DNA from: Alphaproteobacteria bacterium UBA7691
GTDB lineage: Bacteria > Pseudomonadota > Alphaproteobacteria > Ferrovibrionales > Ferrovibrionaceae
Assembly: GCA_002482765.1 (NCBI GenBank)
Contig: DLGP01000022.1
Coordinates: forward strand, 315-40,244
Direction of reading: 5' to 3'
Length of the DNA: 39,930 nt
The first letter of the stretch is position 1, and each line of letters opens with the position of its first letter. Positions 22,975-33,682 of the stretch are shown here, piece after piece. The notes below the pieces were generated by a model. That model did no database searches. It saw nothing but the letters and a program-made list of their open reading frames with translations, and was not told the DNA's origin. The position numbers and the translations under genes are program-made.

Positions 22975-24312
22975 TCAGCGATTGCGGGCCAGCACTTGGC
23001 CCGCCAGATATAACGAGCCGGCGATGAGAAAACGCGCCGGCTCGTTCTGTTTTTGCAGTCCGGCTTGCGTTTGCAGTCCGGCCAATTCGGCCAACGCCGT
23101 TTCAAGTCCGCTGCTGGGCTTGGCCGTCAGGCCCTGCTGCACGGCATAAGCCGCCAAATCTTCCGCTGACAGACTATTGGCTTCACCCGGGATCGCCACG
23201 GTGCGGCAGCCGGCCAGATAGGGCTGCAATGGCGCCAGGAAACCGCCAGCTTCCTTGGTGTTGAGCATGCCGGCCACCAGATAGGTCGGGCGCCGGGTTT
23301 CCGGCTTGCCCTGCCAGGCCGCCAGCGCTGCCGCCAGTGCTGTGCCAGCCATCGGATTATGGCCGCCATCAAGCCAGATTTCGCTATTGGCCGGCAGCAG
23401 ATCAATCAGCGGGCCGCTTTGCAGCCGTTGCAGCCGCGCCGGCCATTCCACTTGGCGCAAGCCGGCGGCCAGTGCGGCTTGCGGTATGTTCAACGGCCCC
23501 AGACGCCGCGCGCAGGCGATGGCAGTGCCGGCATTTTCGATCTGATGTTGCCCGGGCAGGGCCGGCAGCGGCAGGCGCAATTGCTCCCCGTCACCTTGCC
23601 ACAGCAATACATCGCCTTCGGCTTGCACCTGCCAGTCCACGCCATGGCGAAACAGTGGTGCTGCCAATGCCTGCGACCGGGCTGCCAGCACGGCGCTGGC
23701 CTCACTGCCCTGCGGCCCGACCAGGCAAGGCACGCCGGGTTTCATGATGCCGGCCTTCTCGCCGGCGATGGCGGCGATGCTGTTGCCCAGGAAAGCCATA
23801 TGGTCCATGCCGATGGGAGTGATGGCGGTCAGCAGCGGCTGCGGCACCAGATTGGTGGCATCCAGCCGGCCGCCAAGCCCGGTTTCCAGCAACACAAGAT
23901 CGGCCGGTTCCTCGGCAAAGGCGCGGAAGGCGGCGGCCGTGGTAATCTCAAAAAACGTGATCGGTGCGCCGGCATTGAGCCGTTCACAATCTGCCAGCAA
24001 AGCCGCCAGCCGGGCCTCGTCGATCAACTGCCCGGCCAGCCGGATACGCTCGTTGAAGCGCACCAGATGCGGCGAGGTATAGGCATGCACGCGATAGCCC
24101 GCCGCCTCGGCCATGGCGCGCAGATAGGCCACCAGCGAACCCTTGCCGTTGGTGCCGGCAATATGCACCACCGGCGGCAGGCGCAATTGCGGATCGCCAA
24201 GTTTGCGCATCAGTGTGGCAACCCGCTCCAGCGACAGGTCGATCACCTTGGGATGCAACGCTGTCAGGCGTTGCAGGATGGCATCGGTGGCGGGGGCGGA
24301 ACGCTGTGGCAC
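22975..24312 (-). CDS. folC: Bifunctional dihydrofolate synthase / folylpolyglutamate synthase
   Basis: FolC joins glutamate to dihydropteroate and extends the folate glutamate tail, using ATP in the cytoplasm. The 445-residue protein has the ATP-binding P-loop GTNGKGS (residues 53-59), the segment RLDATNLV and the GMDHMAFLG segment of the Mur-ligase fold, and the DGGHNPMAG segment starting the C-terminal domain. Length is normal. The start codon is GTG at 24312, with the next gene divergent 111 bases away. In related bacteria accD usually precedes folC in one operon. Here a regulator gene on the other strand separates them, so folC needs its own promoter. Confidence 0.95.
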   Translation of the reverse strand: MPQRSAPATDAILQRLTALHPKVIDLSLERVATLMRKLGDPQLRLPPVVHIAGTNGKGSLVAYLRAMAEAAGYRVHAYTSPHLVRFNERIRLAGQLIDEARLAALLADCERLNAGAPITFFEITTAAAFRAFAEEPADLVLLETGLGGRLDATNLVPQPLLTAITPIGMDHMAFLGNSIAAIAGEKAGIMKPGVPCLVGPQGSEASAVLAARSQALAAPLFRHGVDWQVQAEGDVLLWQGDGEQLRLPLPALPGQHQIENAGTAIACARRLGPLNIPQAALAAGLRQVEWPARLQRLQSGPLIDLLPANSEIWLDGGHNPMAGTALAAALAAWQGKPETRRPTYLVAGMLNTKEAGGFLAPLQPYLAGCRTVAIPGEANSLSAEDLAAYAVQQGLTAKPSSGLETALAELAGLQTQAGLQKQNEPARFLIAGSLYLAGQVLARNR

Positions 24313-24423
24313 GGTGCGGCTTTCTCGGCTGGGCGGCAGACTCTACGCAACTCCGCAAGATTTATCAAAACCGCTCATGCTAGGGATATTTTCAACGCAG
24401 AACTTATCCCGCAGCAGGTTCAG

Positions 24424-25287
24424 ATGCCCGAATTCCCCAGCGCCAGCCAAGCCGGTTATATCCGCCGCTTCACCCGGGTGACCGAATATATCTATGCCAA
24501 TCTGGATGCCGAGCTTGATCTCAACCGGCTGGCCGAGGTGGCGGCTTTGTCGCCCTGGCATTGGCACCGTATCTGGCAGGCAGTGTATGGCGAGACCGTG
24601 GCCGCCACGGTGAAGCGCCTGCGCTTGCAGCGCGCCGCCGCCGATCTGGCGCAGAGCAGCCTGCCGCTGGACGAGATCTGGCCACGCGCCGGCTATGGCA
24701 GCCTGGCGGCCTTTGCCCGCGCCTTCAAGGAAGCCTATGGCCTGCCACCGGCCGAATACCGCAAGCATGGCAGCCACACCCGTTTCACCCTGCCCACCGC
24801 CCCGAAAGGAATCTCCGCCATGCGCGATGTCGCTATCCGCAAGCTCGCCCCCGCCAGCCTGGCCGTGGTGCCGCATCACGGCTCGTATATGGAAATCGGC
24901 CGCGCCTTCGAGACATTGTTCGGCACGCTGGCGGCGCGCAATCTGCTGCGCCCGGGCCTGTGTATGAAGGGTCTGTATTATTCCGACCCGAGTGCAGTGC
25001 CGGAAGCGGAATTGCGCTCGGCGGCGGGCATCCTGCTGCCGGATGCGGATTTCCCGGTTGAGCCACCGCTGCAACGCGCCGAGTTGCGGGGCGGCGACTA
25101 TGCCGTGCTGCGCCATAAGGGGCCGTATGCGGATATGAAGGCAGCCTATGACTGGCTGTTCGGCGAATGGCTGGTGCAATCCGGCCGTGAAGCGGCCGAT
25201 GCGCCGGTTTTTGAGGATTACCTCAACAACCCGCGCGAAGTGGCGCCCACGGAATTACTCACGGATATCTGCCTGCCGCTGAAATAG
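24424..25287 (+). CDS. AraC-family regulator with C-terminal GyrI-like effector domain
   Basis: A 287-residue protein. Residues about 10-110 are an AraC-type double helix-turn-helix (segment LDLNRLAEVAALSPWHWHRI, then IWPRAGYGSLAAFARAFKEAYG and PPAEYR). Residues about 135-287 are a GyrI-like/SOUL-fold domain that usually binds small amphipathic compounds, with DYAVLRHKGPY and the C-terminal TDICLPLK typical of that family. The DNA-binding domain comes first, as in Rob/SoxS-GyrI fusions. The ATG at 24424 is chosen although the frame is open far upstream, because the domain begins right after it. It interrupts the accD-folC order, is opposite to both, and ends before a hairpin at 25334. Confidence 0.88.
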   Translation: MPEFPSASQAGYIRRFTRVTEYIYANLDAELDLNRLAEVAALSPWHWHRIWQAVYGETVAATVKRLRLQRAAADLAQSSLPLDEIWPRAGYGSLAAFARAFKEAYGLPPAEYRKHGSHTRFTLPTAPKGISAMRDVAIRKLAPASLAVVPHHGSYMEIGRAFETLFGTLAARNLLRPGLCMKGLYYSDPSAVPEAELRSAAGILLPDADFPVEPPLQRAELRGGDYAVLRHKGPYADMKAAYDWLFGEWLVQSGREAADAPVFEDYLNNPREVAPTELLTDICLPLK

Positions 25288-25333
25288 CGCCGGGCGAAGG
25301 ATAACCGCCGCTCATGCCAGAACAATAGTCGTC

Positions 25334-25370
25334 GTGGTCGGCGCAGGCCGACCACCCACGAGTATTTTTA
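25334..25370 (+). terminator. Hairpin with T-rich tail after the AraC/GyrI gene
   Basis: A perfect 9-base-pair stem, GTGGTCGGC (25334-25342) and GCCGACCAC (25347-25355), closes a GCAG loop. A TATTTTTA stretch follows at 25363-25370, 7 bases after the stem. It lies 46 bases after the stop of the regulator gene and could end its transcript before it runs into accD from the opposite side. The rest of the gap to 25459 is richer in A and T than its surroundings and shows no recognisable gene. Confidence 0.55.
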
Positions 25371-25459
25371 TTGCCAACGCGCTCAATGCAAAAAACGTGG
25401 ATAATACGCCTTCGCGTACCATGACGGTCTTTGTTGGGGCACCCGCCAATACAGGCAGC

Positions 25460-26392
25460 TCAGCGCCGCGCGCCGTGCGGGATTTCGCCGGTCGGCGGCA
25501 GGTCCAGCCCGGGGCGCGGCAGGGCCACCACATCGGCCTTGTGCAGCGGATCAAGCAGCAGGCCGACAATGCGGGCCAGGGTTTCGCGCATCTGATGGCG
25601 ATGCACCACCTGATCCAGCATGCCGTGATCAAGCAGATACTCGGCGCGCTGGAAACCTTCCGGCAAAGTCTCGCGGATTGTCTGCTCGATCACACGCGGG
25701 CCGGCAAAGCCGATCAAGGCGCCCGGCTCGGCCACCTGGATATCGCCCAGCATGGCATAAGAGGCCGTGACGCCGCCGGTGGTGGGATCGGTCAGCACCA
25801 CGATGAAGGGCAGATGCGCTTCACGCAGGCGCTGCACCGCGATCACGGTGCGCGGCATCTGCATCAGGCTGAGGATGCCTTCCTGCATACGCGCACCGCC
25901 GGCAGCCGCAAACACGATCAGCGCGGCGCGCTGGTTCACCGCCAGGCTGGCGGCGGCAATCAAGGCCTCGCCGGCTGCCATGCCCATCGAACCGCCCATG
26001 AAGGCGAAATTCTGCACCGCCACCACAATGTCGTGCTTTTCCAGCGTGCCATGCGCCACCACGATGGCATCGCGCAGGTTGGTCTTGCTGCGCGCATCCT
26101 TCAGGCGGTCGGGATATTTTTTCTGGTCGCGGAAACCCAGCGGGTCCTGGATCACATCCGGCAATTCGATGGTCTGGTATTCGCCATTGTCGAACAGGGC
26201 GGCGAAACGCTCCTTCGAGCCGATGCGCAGATGATGGTCGCATTTCGGGCAGACATGCTGATTCTCCTCCAATTCCTTGGAGTAGATCATCTGGCCGCAG
26301 CCGGGGCATTTTTTCCACAGATTGTCCGGCGTGTCCTTCTTCCGGGTCATCTCGCGGATTTTCGGCAATACCGTGCGGGTCAGCCAGTTCAT
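25460..26392 (-). CDS. accD: Acetyl-CoA carboxylase carboxyltransferase subunit beta
   Basis: AccD and AccA form the carboxyltransferase that makes malonyl-CoA for fatty-acid synthesis. The 310-residue protein has the N-terminal four-cysteine zinc finger (Cys29, Cys32, Cys48, Cys51) and then the crotonase-like carboxyltransferase domain with GGSMGMAAGEAL near residue 145 and SYAMLGDIQVAEPGALIGFAG further on. Length and start (ATG at 26392) are normal. It follows trpA by 26 bases on the same strand, a conserved arrangement in alphaproteobacteria. Confidence 0.97.
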   Translation of the reverse strand: MNWLTRTVLPKIREMTRKKDTPDNLWKKCPGCGQMIYSKELEENQHVCPKCDHHLRIGSKERFAALFDNGEYQTIELPDVIQDPLGFRDQKKYPDRLKDARSKTNLRDAIVVAHGTLEKHDIVVAVQNFAFMGGSMGMAAGEALIAAASLAVNQRAALIVFAAAGGARMQEGILSLMQMPRTVIAVQRLREAHLPFIVVLTDPTTGGVTASYAMLGDIQVAEPGALIGFAGPRVIEQTIRETLPEGFQRAEYLLDHGMLDQVVHRHQMRETLARIVGLLLDPLHKADVVALPRPGLDLPPTGEIPHGARR

Positions 26393-26418
26393 GCGGACTC
26401 TCCTTAAACGTCTCGGCC

Positions 26419-27231
26419 TTACTTGCGGGCCATGCGCACAGCGGCGCCCAATTCCTGCACCAGATCCAGCACATGCTGCGCCGGGTCGATGCCCTTCACC
26501 TGGGCTTCCGCCACGCGCTCTACAAGGGCCGAGCCAACCACGGCGGCATCGGCCACACGGGCAATCTCGGCGGCGCGTTTGCCATCGCGGATGCCGAAAC
26601 CGACACCAACCGGCAGGTCGGTATGGCGCTTGATGCGCGCCACGGCGGCGCCGACGACATCGCTATCCGGGGCGGCAGCACCGGTGATGCCGGCAATCGA
26701 CACATAGTAAAGGAAGCCGGATGTGTTGGCGAGCACGGCCGGCAGCCGGGCATCGTCGGTGGTTGGTGTCGCCAGGCGGATGAAATGCAAGCCCGCCTGG
26801 ATCGCCGGCAGGCAAAGCTCGTCATCCTCTTCCGGCGGCAGATCAACGATGATCAGGCCATCCACGCCGGCCTGCTTGGCATCGGCCAGGAAGGCATCCA
26901 CACCATAGGCCGAAAGCGGGTTGAAATAGCCCATCAGCACGATCGGCGTGGCGTTATCCTGCTTGCGGAAGCCGCGCACCAGATCAAGCGTTTTGCGCAC
27001 GCTGGCGCCATTGGCCAGGGCGCGCAGGTTGGCGGCCTGGATGGAGGGGCCATCGGCCATCGGATCAGTGAAGGGCATGCCCAGCTCGATCACATCGGCG
27101 CCGGCAGCCGGCAGGCCGGCCAGCAGCCGGGCGCAGGTATCATGGTCGGGGTCGCCGGCGGTGATGAAGGTGATCAGGCCGGCGCGGCCTTCGGCTTTCA
27201 GGGCGGCGAAGCGGGCATCGATGCGGCTCAC
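26419..27231 (-). CDS. trpA: Tryptophan synthase alpha chain
   Basis: TrpA cleaves indole-3-glycerol phosphate to indole, which is channelled to TrpB. The 270-residue protein has the catalytic Glu49 and Asp60 in VIELGMPFTDPMADG at the same numbers as in the Salmonella enzyme, and the phosphate-binding GVGFGI and GSALVE segments. GTG at 27231 is chosen: it lies 11 bases after the trpB stop with AGGA overlapping that stop. The frame continues upstream into trpB, but without family similarity. The tight spacing with trpB fits the two subunits being made in equal amounts. Confidence 0.96.
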   Translation of the reverse strand: MSRIDARFAALKAEGRAGLITFITAGDPDHDTCARLLAGLPAAGADVIELGMPFTDPMADGPSIQAANLRALANGASVRKTLDLVRGFRKQDNATPIVLMGYFNPLSAYGVDAFLADAKQAGVDGLIIVDLPPEEDDELCLPAIQAGLHFIRLATPTTDDARLPAVLANTSGFLYYVSIAGITGAAAPDSDVVGAAVARIKRHTDLPVGVGFGIRDGKRAAEIARVADAAVVGSALVERVAEAQVKGIDPAQHVLDLVQELGAAVRMARK

Positions 27232-27242
27232 GGTCGGTATCC

Positions 27243-28454
<1,212 letters not shown>

Positions 28455-28463
28455 GGCAAATCC

Positions 28464-29104
28464 TCAGAGGCTGAAAGCGGTATCAAGAAAGGCACGGATT
28501 TTCGCCGGGTCTTTTTTACCCGGGGCGCTTTCCACGCCGGAGGAAACATCCACCGCCGTTGCGCCAGAGCGGCGCACGGCTTCCGCCAGGTTGTCGGGAG
28601 TCAGGCCGCCGGAGAGCAGCCAGGGCCGTTTGAAGCTTTTACCCTTCAGCATGTCCCAGTCAAAGGCCAGGCCATTGCCGCCGGGCCGCGTGGCGCCCTT
28701 GGGCGGGCTGGCATCAAACAGCAGCCAGTCGACGATATCCTCATATTCGCGCGCCCGCTCGATATCTTCCGGGCCGCTCACCTTGATCGCCTTGATCAGC
28801 GGCAGGCCAAAATAGATCGTGATGGCGCGGCAGCGTTCCGGTGTCTCGTCGCCATGCAGTTGCAGCAAATCAAGCCGCGCCTTGCCCAGCACGGCATCCA
28901 ATTGATCGTTGCTCGGATCAACAAACAGCCCAACCCGATCCGTGCCGCTCGGCACCTCGTTGAGCAAGGTGACCGCTGCTTCAATGCCCAGATTACGCGG
29001 CGAGGGCGGAAAGAACACAAAGCCCAGCATGTCGGCTTCGAATTCCAGCGCGGTTTCCAGCGCCACCGGATCGTTGATGCCGCAGATTTTGGTGAACAAG
29101 GCCA

Positions 29105-29105
<1 letters not shown>
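28464..29105 (-). CDS. trpF: Phosphoribosylanthranilate isomerase
   Basis: TrpF converts phosphoribosylanthranilate to the carboxyphenylamino-deoxyribulose intermediate of tryptophan synthesis. The 213-residue TIM-barrel protein begins with the family segment TKICGINDP containing the catalytic Cys, and keeps LQLHGDE and a C-terminal VDVSSGVESAPGKKD with the catalytic Asp in VDVSSG. The ATG shares one base with the pyrF stop (TGATG), indicating translational coupling. Confidence 0.96.
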
Positions 29106-29803
<698 letters not shown>

Positions 29804-29873
29804 GGCCGGCCTTATACAAGAATGAGGCCGGCGAGTCTGCCCTTTTGCCCTGGAAAATCCCCCGTTTGGCGGC

Positions 29874-30620
29874 TTACTGAACCGGCAGCGCCACCGCCCG
29901 GCGGATCATCTCGGCCAGATGCTGGGCCAGGCAGCCATTCAGCATGCCAGCCTCCTGCATCTGCTTCGCCTGATCCTTGCTTTGCAGGTCGAAAACCTCG
30001 TTTTCCGCCCAAAACTGCATCATGTCGTAGCGCGGGAAGACCGGCACGCCCTCGGCATCGCCAATCCAGCCCATATGCTGGTCAAATGCCCCGGCATCCA
30101 CCATCGGCGCCAGCCGGGCGCGGTATTGCGGCGCGATCAGGATGGCATCGATGCCGGCGCCGCGCAGTTTTTGCAGCCCTTCGGTCAGCGCAATGGCGAA
30201 ACTGTTGATATCGGTCTGGCGCGCGGCCTCCACATTGCCGGTCTGCCACACCACCAGGTCGGGCTGAGCCGGCAGCACTTCGGCCTTGATCCGGCGCAGC
30301 ATGTCCTGCACCGACTGGGTCCGCAGCGAGCGGTTGTCGATCACAAAGCGCCGGCCCGGAAAACGGCTCTCCAGCGCTTCCGGCAGGCCGGCAATATAGG
30401 TGCGGGTCAGGCCGCCGCTTTCATGTTTCAGCGACGAGGACGAACCCAGCACCAGGATACGGATTTCCGTGTTGCCAGCCAGGCGCTTGGCCAGATGCGG
30501 CAGCGGCGCATCGACAAAGCGCAGGCTGCCCGGCAGGGCGCAGCGCCCGGGGGTTGATTCTTGGGCCTGTAGCGGCAGGGCCAGCAGCAGAAGGGTGAGA
30601 AAAGCCAGGAAGGGTCGCAT
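29874..30620 (-). CDS. SGNH/GDSL-hydrolase-like exported protein, catalytic His not apparent
   Basis: A 248-residue exported protein. The first 20 residues are a clear signal peptide (FLAFLTLLLLALPLQAQ). Block I of the SGNH fold is ILVLGSSSSLKHESGG near residue 55, where a Ser replaces the usual Asp of GDS, and LVVWQTGNVEA gives the block III Gly-Asn. The C-terminal block that normally reads DGLHMND is here KDQAKQMQE, so the catalytic His is not obvious. It is 6 bases after the OpgC-type gene, so the pair is probably co-translated. SGNH proteins next to membrane acyltransferases often carry out or control O-acylation of periplasmic glycans. Confidence 0.75.
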   Translation of the reverse strand: MRPFLAFLTLLLLALPLQAQESTPGRCALPGSLRFVDAPLPHLAKRLAGNTEIRILVLGSSSSLKHESGGLTRTYIAGLPEALESRFPGRRFVIDNRSLRTQSVQDMLRRIKAEVLPAQPDLVVWQTGNVEAARQTDINSFAIALTEGLQKLRGAGIDAILIAPQYRARLAPMVDAGAFDQHMGWIGDAEGVPVFPRYDMMQFWAENEVFDLQSKDQAKQMQEAGMLNGCLAQHLAEMIRRAVALPVQ

Positions 30621-30626
30621 CTCGGT

Positions 30627-31775
30627 TCATTCCCCGCCGGTTGACGCCGGGCGCGGCGCCGAGCCGGTCTTCTCGGTGGCAAGATACCATGTCTTGAGCC
30701 AGGCCAGCGCCACCATCAGCGCCATGCCGGCCAGGCTGACGGCAAATTGTGCCAGCAGGCCGGGGCTGACTTCCACCAGCACAAACTGGGCGGCGAAGGA
30801 CAAAAAGATGCTGGCGCAGAACACATCCAGCGAATGTTTGCCGCAGAGCAGCACCGGCCGGCTCCAGGGCTGGCGCAGGAAGTTTGCCTCGGCCGGCACA
30901 AAACGCACCACCAGATAAGCCTGCGCCAGGAAATGCAGCAGCCGCAGCAGGTCCAGTTCGGTCTTGTCGATCGGGTAGAGCAGGCGGCGCAGCCATTGCG
31001 GCACATATTGCGCCCAGGGCGGATAGAGCCAGGTGCAGACAATGGCAAAAGCAAACAGCAGATAGGCGATGCACAAGGCGCTGGTCAGGCCGGTGGGCAG
31101 CCGGCGCCACGGCGCCAGCCGGCGTTTCAGGGCGCACCAGGCGCCGATCAGGAACAGGAATTGCCAGGCCAGCGGATTGAAGAACCAGCCACCATCGGGA
31201 TAGGCCGGCAGGTTCCAATGCAGCCTTTGTACGGCAAACCACAGCAGGAAACTGCCCACCAAGGTGGCCAGCGGCCAGCGCTTCAGCGGCCAGAGCAGCA
31301 GCGGAAAAACCAGCAGCAGCGCGATATACATCGGCAGCACGTCCATATTGGCCGGCTTGAATTTCAGCATCAGCGCTTGCAGCATCAGGATATGCGGCTG
31401 CTCGAATAATTCGGCGATACCCATTTCCTCGGCGAAGGCCGGGTTGAAACGGTCGGCGACATAGGCGATATGCGCCACAAACACCATGAACAGGAAGATA
31501 TGCGCGGTGTAGATCTGCCACACCCGACGGCCGATGCGCGCTGCCGTCACCAGCCAGCCGCTGCGCTCGGGCAGGGCGCCAAAGGCCAGCATCACCGAAT
31601 AGCCGGAGATGAAGACAAATATCTCGGTGGCATCCGAGAAACCGTAATTACGGTTGCTGATCCAGCTCACCACATTGCCGGGAATGTGATTCAGGAAAAT
31701 GAACAGCAGCGCCAGGCCACGGAAAAAATCCAGCCGCAGATCGCGTTCCGCCTTGCTGCCAATCTCAGCGCCCAT
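30627..31775 (-). CDS. OpgC-type membrane acyltransferase
   Basis: A 382-residue inner-membrane protein with about ten hydrophobic helices. It begins RDLRLDFFRGLALLFIFLNHIP, the family hallmark of OpgC (a succinyl/acyl transferase of osmoregulated periplasmic glucans), in which the Asp and His of this first helix are conserved. Other family segments include DATEIFVFISGYSVMLAFG. It precedes the SGNH-like gene by 6 bases and is divergent from a polysaccharide deacetylase gene 51 bases away. The likely role is transfer of an acyl group to an envelope glycan. Whether the glycan is OPG or another polymer is not known. No opgG or opgH genes are in the window. Confidence 0.85.
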   Translation of the reverse strand: MGAEIGSKAERDLRLDFFRGLALLFIFLNHIPGNVVSWISNRNYGFSDATEIFVFISGYSVMLAFGALPERSGWLVTAARIGRRVWQIYTAHIFLFMVFVAHIAYVADRFNPAFAEEMGIAELFEQPHILMLQALMLKFKPANMDVLPMYIALLLVFPLLLWPLKRWPLATLVGSFLLWFAVQRLHWNLPAYPDGGWFFNPLAWQFLFLIGAWCALKRRLAPWRRLPTGLTSALCIAYLLFAFAIVCTWLYPPWAQYVPQWLRRLLYPIDKTELDLLRLLHFLAQAYLVVRFVPAEANFLRQPWSRPVLLCGKHSLDVFCASIFLSFAAQFVLVEVSPGLLAQFAVSLAGMALMVALAWLKTWYLATEKTGSAPRPASTGGE

Positions 31776-31826
31776 GCCGCCATTGCCTCCTGGCGGTCAG
31801 TATGGGAATTCGCTAAACTTGGCGCA

Positions 31827-32897
31827 ATGCGCAAAACCACTTTTCGCCTCGGGCTGCTTGCAGCCGCCAGCCTTGCCGCTGCCGCCCTGCCTGTGGGGGC
31901 CGCCCTGCCGGTGGCTGCCGCCGAGCATGCCACCATCCTGATGTATCATCGCTTCGGCGAGGATCGCATCCCGTCCACCAATATCCGGCTGGAGCAGTTT
32001 GAGGCGCATCTGGCGGAACTGACCTCCGGGCAATATCGTGTGCTGCCGCTGCCGGAGATCGTTGCCAAGCTGAAAAAAGGCGAGCCGTTGCCGGATCGCG
32101 CCGTGGCGCTGACTGCCGATGATGCCTATCTCTCGATTGCCACCGAGGGCTGGCCGCGTATCAAAAAGGCCGGGCTGCCCTTCACGCTGTTTGTTGCTAC
32201 CGAGCCGGTGACCAGCAAGGTGAAGGGCTACATGACCTGGGATCAGGTGCGCCGGCTGCGCGATGAAGGTGTTACCATCGGCGCGCATAGCCACACGCAT
32301 TTTTCCTATGCCACCCTGAAGCCCGATGAAGTGCGCGCCGATCTGGCCACGGCGGCGGCGCTCTACCAGCAGGAACTCGGCGCGGTGCCGGCTTTGTTTG
32401 CCTATCCGTTTGGCGAGTGGAATCTGGCCAGCCGCGATATTGTTGAGCAGGCCGGTTTTCAGGTGGCATTCGGCCAGCATTCCGGCGTGATGCAGGCCGG
32501 CCAGGATTTTTTCTGGCAGCCGCGTTTCCCGATGAACGAGACCTATGGCGATATCAAGCGGCTACGCCAGGCGCTGAATGCGCTGCCGTTTCCGGCGCGT
32601 GACATTGAGCCGCGCGAAGTGCTGCTGCGGCAGGGCCAGCCGGGCAATCCGCCGGCGCTGCGTTTCAGCCTGCCGGCCAATGTAAAATACCAGGATCGCA
32701 TGACCTGCTATCCCTCGCATCAGAGCGGCTTGATTGCAGTGAAGGGCATCCCCGGCAAGACGGCGGATGAGCGGCGTTTTGAAGTGAAGCCGGCAACGCC
32801 GTTTCCGGAAGGGCGCGGCCGCATCAGTTGCACCCTGCCAACCGACGAATCCGGCCGCTTCCGCTGGTTCGGCATTCAGTTTCTGGTGGTCAGGTAG
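31827..32897 (+). CDS. Exported polysaccharide deacetylase family protein
   Basis: A 356-residue exported protein with a signal peptide (LLAAASLAAAALPVGAALPVAAA, cleavage near residue 32). The NodB domain spans about residues 70-230: motif 1 is ALTADDAYLS, with both metal/catalytic Asp, and motif 2 is GAHSHTHFS, with the His-x-x-x-His type metal ligands. The Phe and Gly of the usual TFDDG are replaced by Ala, which occurs in one branch of the family. The remaining 120 residues are a C-terminal domain of unknown fold containing CYPSHQSG and ending FGIQFLVVR. ATG at 31827 is chosen. It is divergent from the OpgC/SGNH pair. Confidence 0.87.
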   Translation: MRKTTFRLGLLAAASLAAAALPVGAALPVAAAEHATILMYHRFGEDRIPSTNIRLEQFEAHLAELTSGQYRVLPLPEIVAKLKKGEPLPDRAVALTADDAYLSIATEGWPRIKKAGLPFTLFVATEPVTSKVKGYMTWDQVRRLRDEGVTIGAHSHTHFSYATLKPDEVRADLATAAALYQQELGAVPALFAYPFGEWNLASRDIVEQAGFQVAFGQHSGVMQAGQDFFWQPRFPMNETYGDIKRLRQALNALPFPARDIEPREVLLRQGQPGNPPALRFSLPANVKYQDRMTCYPSHQSGLIAVKGIPGKTADERRFEVKPATPFPEGRGRISCTLPTDESGRFRWFGIQFLVVR

Positions 32898-32911
32898 CGC
32901 CGTTCAGGCGC

Positions 32912-33127
32912 TCAGGCGATGATATCCGGCAGCAGCAGGCTTTCCAGCTTGATGATCTGGTCTTTCAGCGCCAGCTTCTTCTTTTTCATGCGCTGAATCT
33001 GCAACTGGTTGATATGCGCCTGTTCGGCCAGGGCGTTGATTGCATCATCCAGGTCGCGGTGTTCCGCCATCAGGTCGGTAAGCTGGCGCTGCAATGCTTC
33101 GGTATCGAGGGAGCCGGTAAAGTTCAT
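32912..33127 (-). CDS. DUF465 family small coiled-coil protein
   Basis: A 71-residue protein of the DUF465/YdcH family: one helical hairpin with a heptad-like pattern and a basic KKKKLALKDQI turn-helix segment near residues 48-58. The family has no known enzymatic role and is often present in several copies in alphaproteobacteria. It sits alone between the deacetylase gene (convergent, 14 bases) and the divergent TIGR02444 gene. A second copy lies at 34433. Confidence 0.88.
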   Translation of the reverse strand: MNFTGSLDTEALQRQLTDLMAEHRDLDDAINALAEQAHINQLQIQRMKKKKLALKDQIIKLESLLLPDIIA

Positions 33128-33181
33128 GACCTCGGTTTACGCCTGTTCTGCGGAACTCGGAATCTGCGTATTATAACATGG

Positions 33182-33682
33182 ATGGATCGGCACGGTATCG
33201 CATTTTGGCCGTTTTCCCTGACGCTGTATCAGCGGCCCGGGGTGGCGAATGCCTGCCTGCGGTTGCAGGATGAAGCCGGCGCCGATGTCAATCTGCTGCT
33301 ATTCTGCGCCTGGCGGGCGGAAATTGGCCTGATCGACTGGGCCGCCGGCGAATTGCAGCGTGCCGAGGCGGCCTTGGCGCCGGTGCGCGCCGTGTTGCTG
33401 CCTTATCGTCAGGCAAGGCGGGCGCTCAAGGCCCTGGCCGCCAGCGAACCGGCGGCTGCCGGACTTTACGACAAGGTGAAGGCCACTGAATTGCGGCTGG
33501 AGGAAATTGCCCAGGCTTATCTGACACCGCTGGCGCAGTTCAGCCCGGCCCTGCGCCGGCCATTGCCCCTGGAAGCCGCCGAGATCGCCGCCGCTGCCGA
33601 GCGGCATCTGGCGGCCTATGCCGCCACGCTGGCGCAGCCGGATCATCCGGCCATTGCGGAATTGCTGGCAGCTATTTCTTGA
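33182..33682 (+). CDS. TIGR02444 family protein
   Basis: A 166-residue protein that fits the TIGR02444 (DUF2390) family by pattern: N-terminal FWPFSLTLYQRPGVANACLRLQDEAGADVNLLLFCAW, followed by helical repeats. The function is unknown. ATG at 33182 is used, although the frame is open much further upstream. Another ATG at 33179 is out of frame. The end overlaps ubiX by 11 bases in converging orientation. It has no visible signal or membrane segment. Confidence 0.85.
   Translation: MDRHGIAFWPFSLTLYQRPGVANACLRLQDEAGADVNLLLFCAWRAEIGLIDWAAGELQRAEAALAPVRAVLLPYRQARRALKALAASEPAAAGLYDKVKATELRLEEIAQAYLTPLAQFSPALRRPLPLEAAEIAAAAERHLAAYAATLAQPDHPAIAELLAAIS

Noticed and set aside
25334..25459. Plus-strand open frame in the gap before accD, reading through into accD antisense
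   Set aside because: It begins inside the hairpin, has no ribosome site and continues as antisense accD. Treated as chance.
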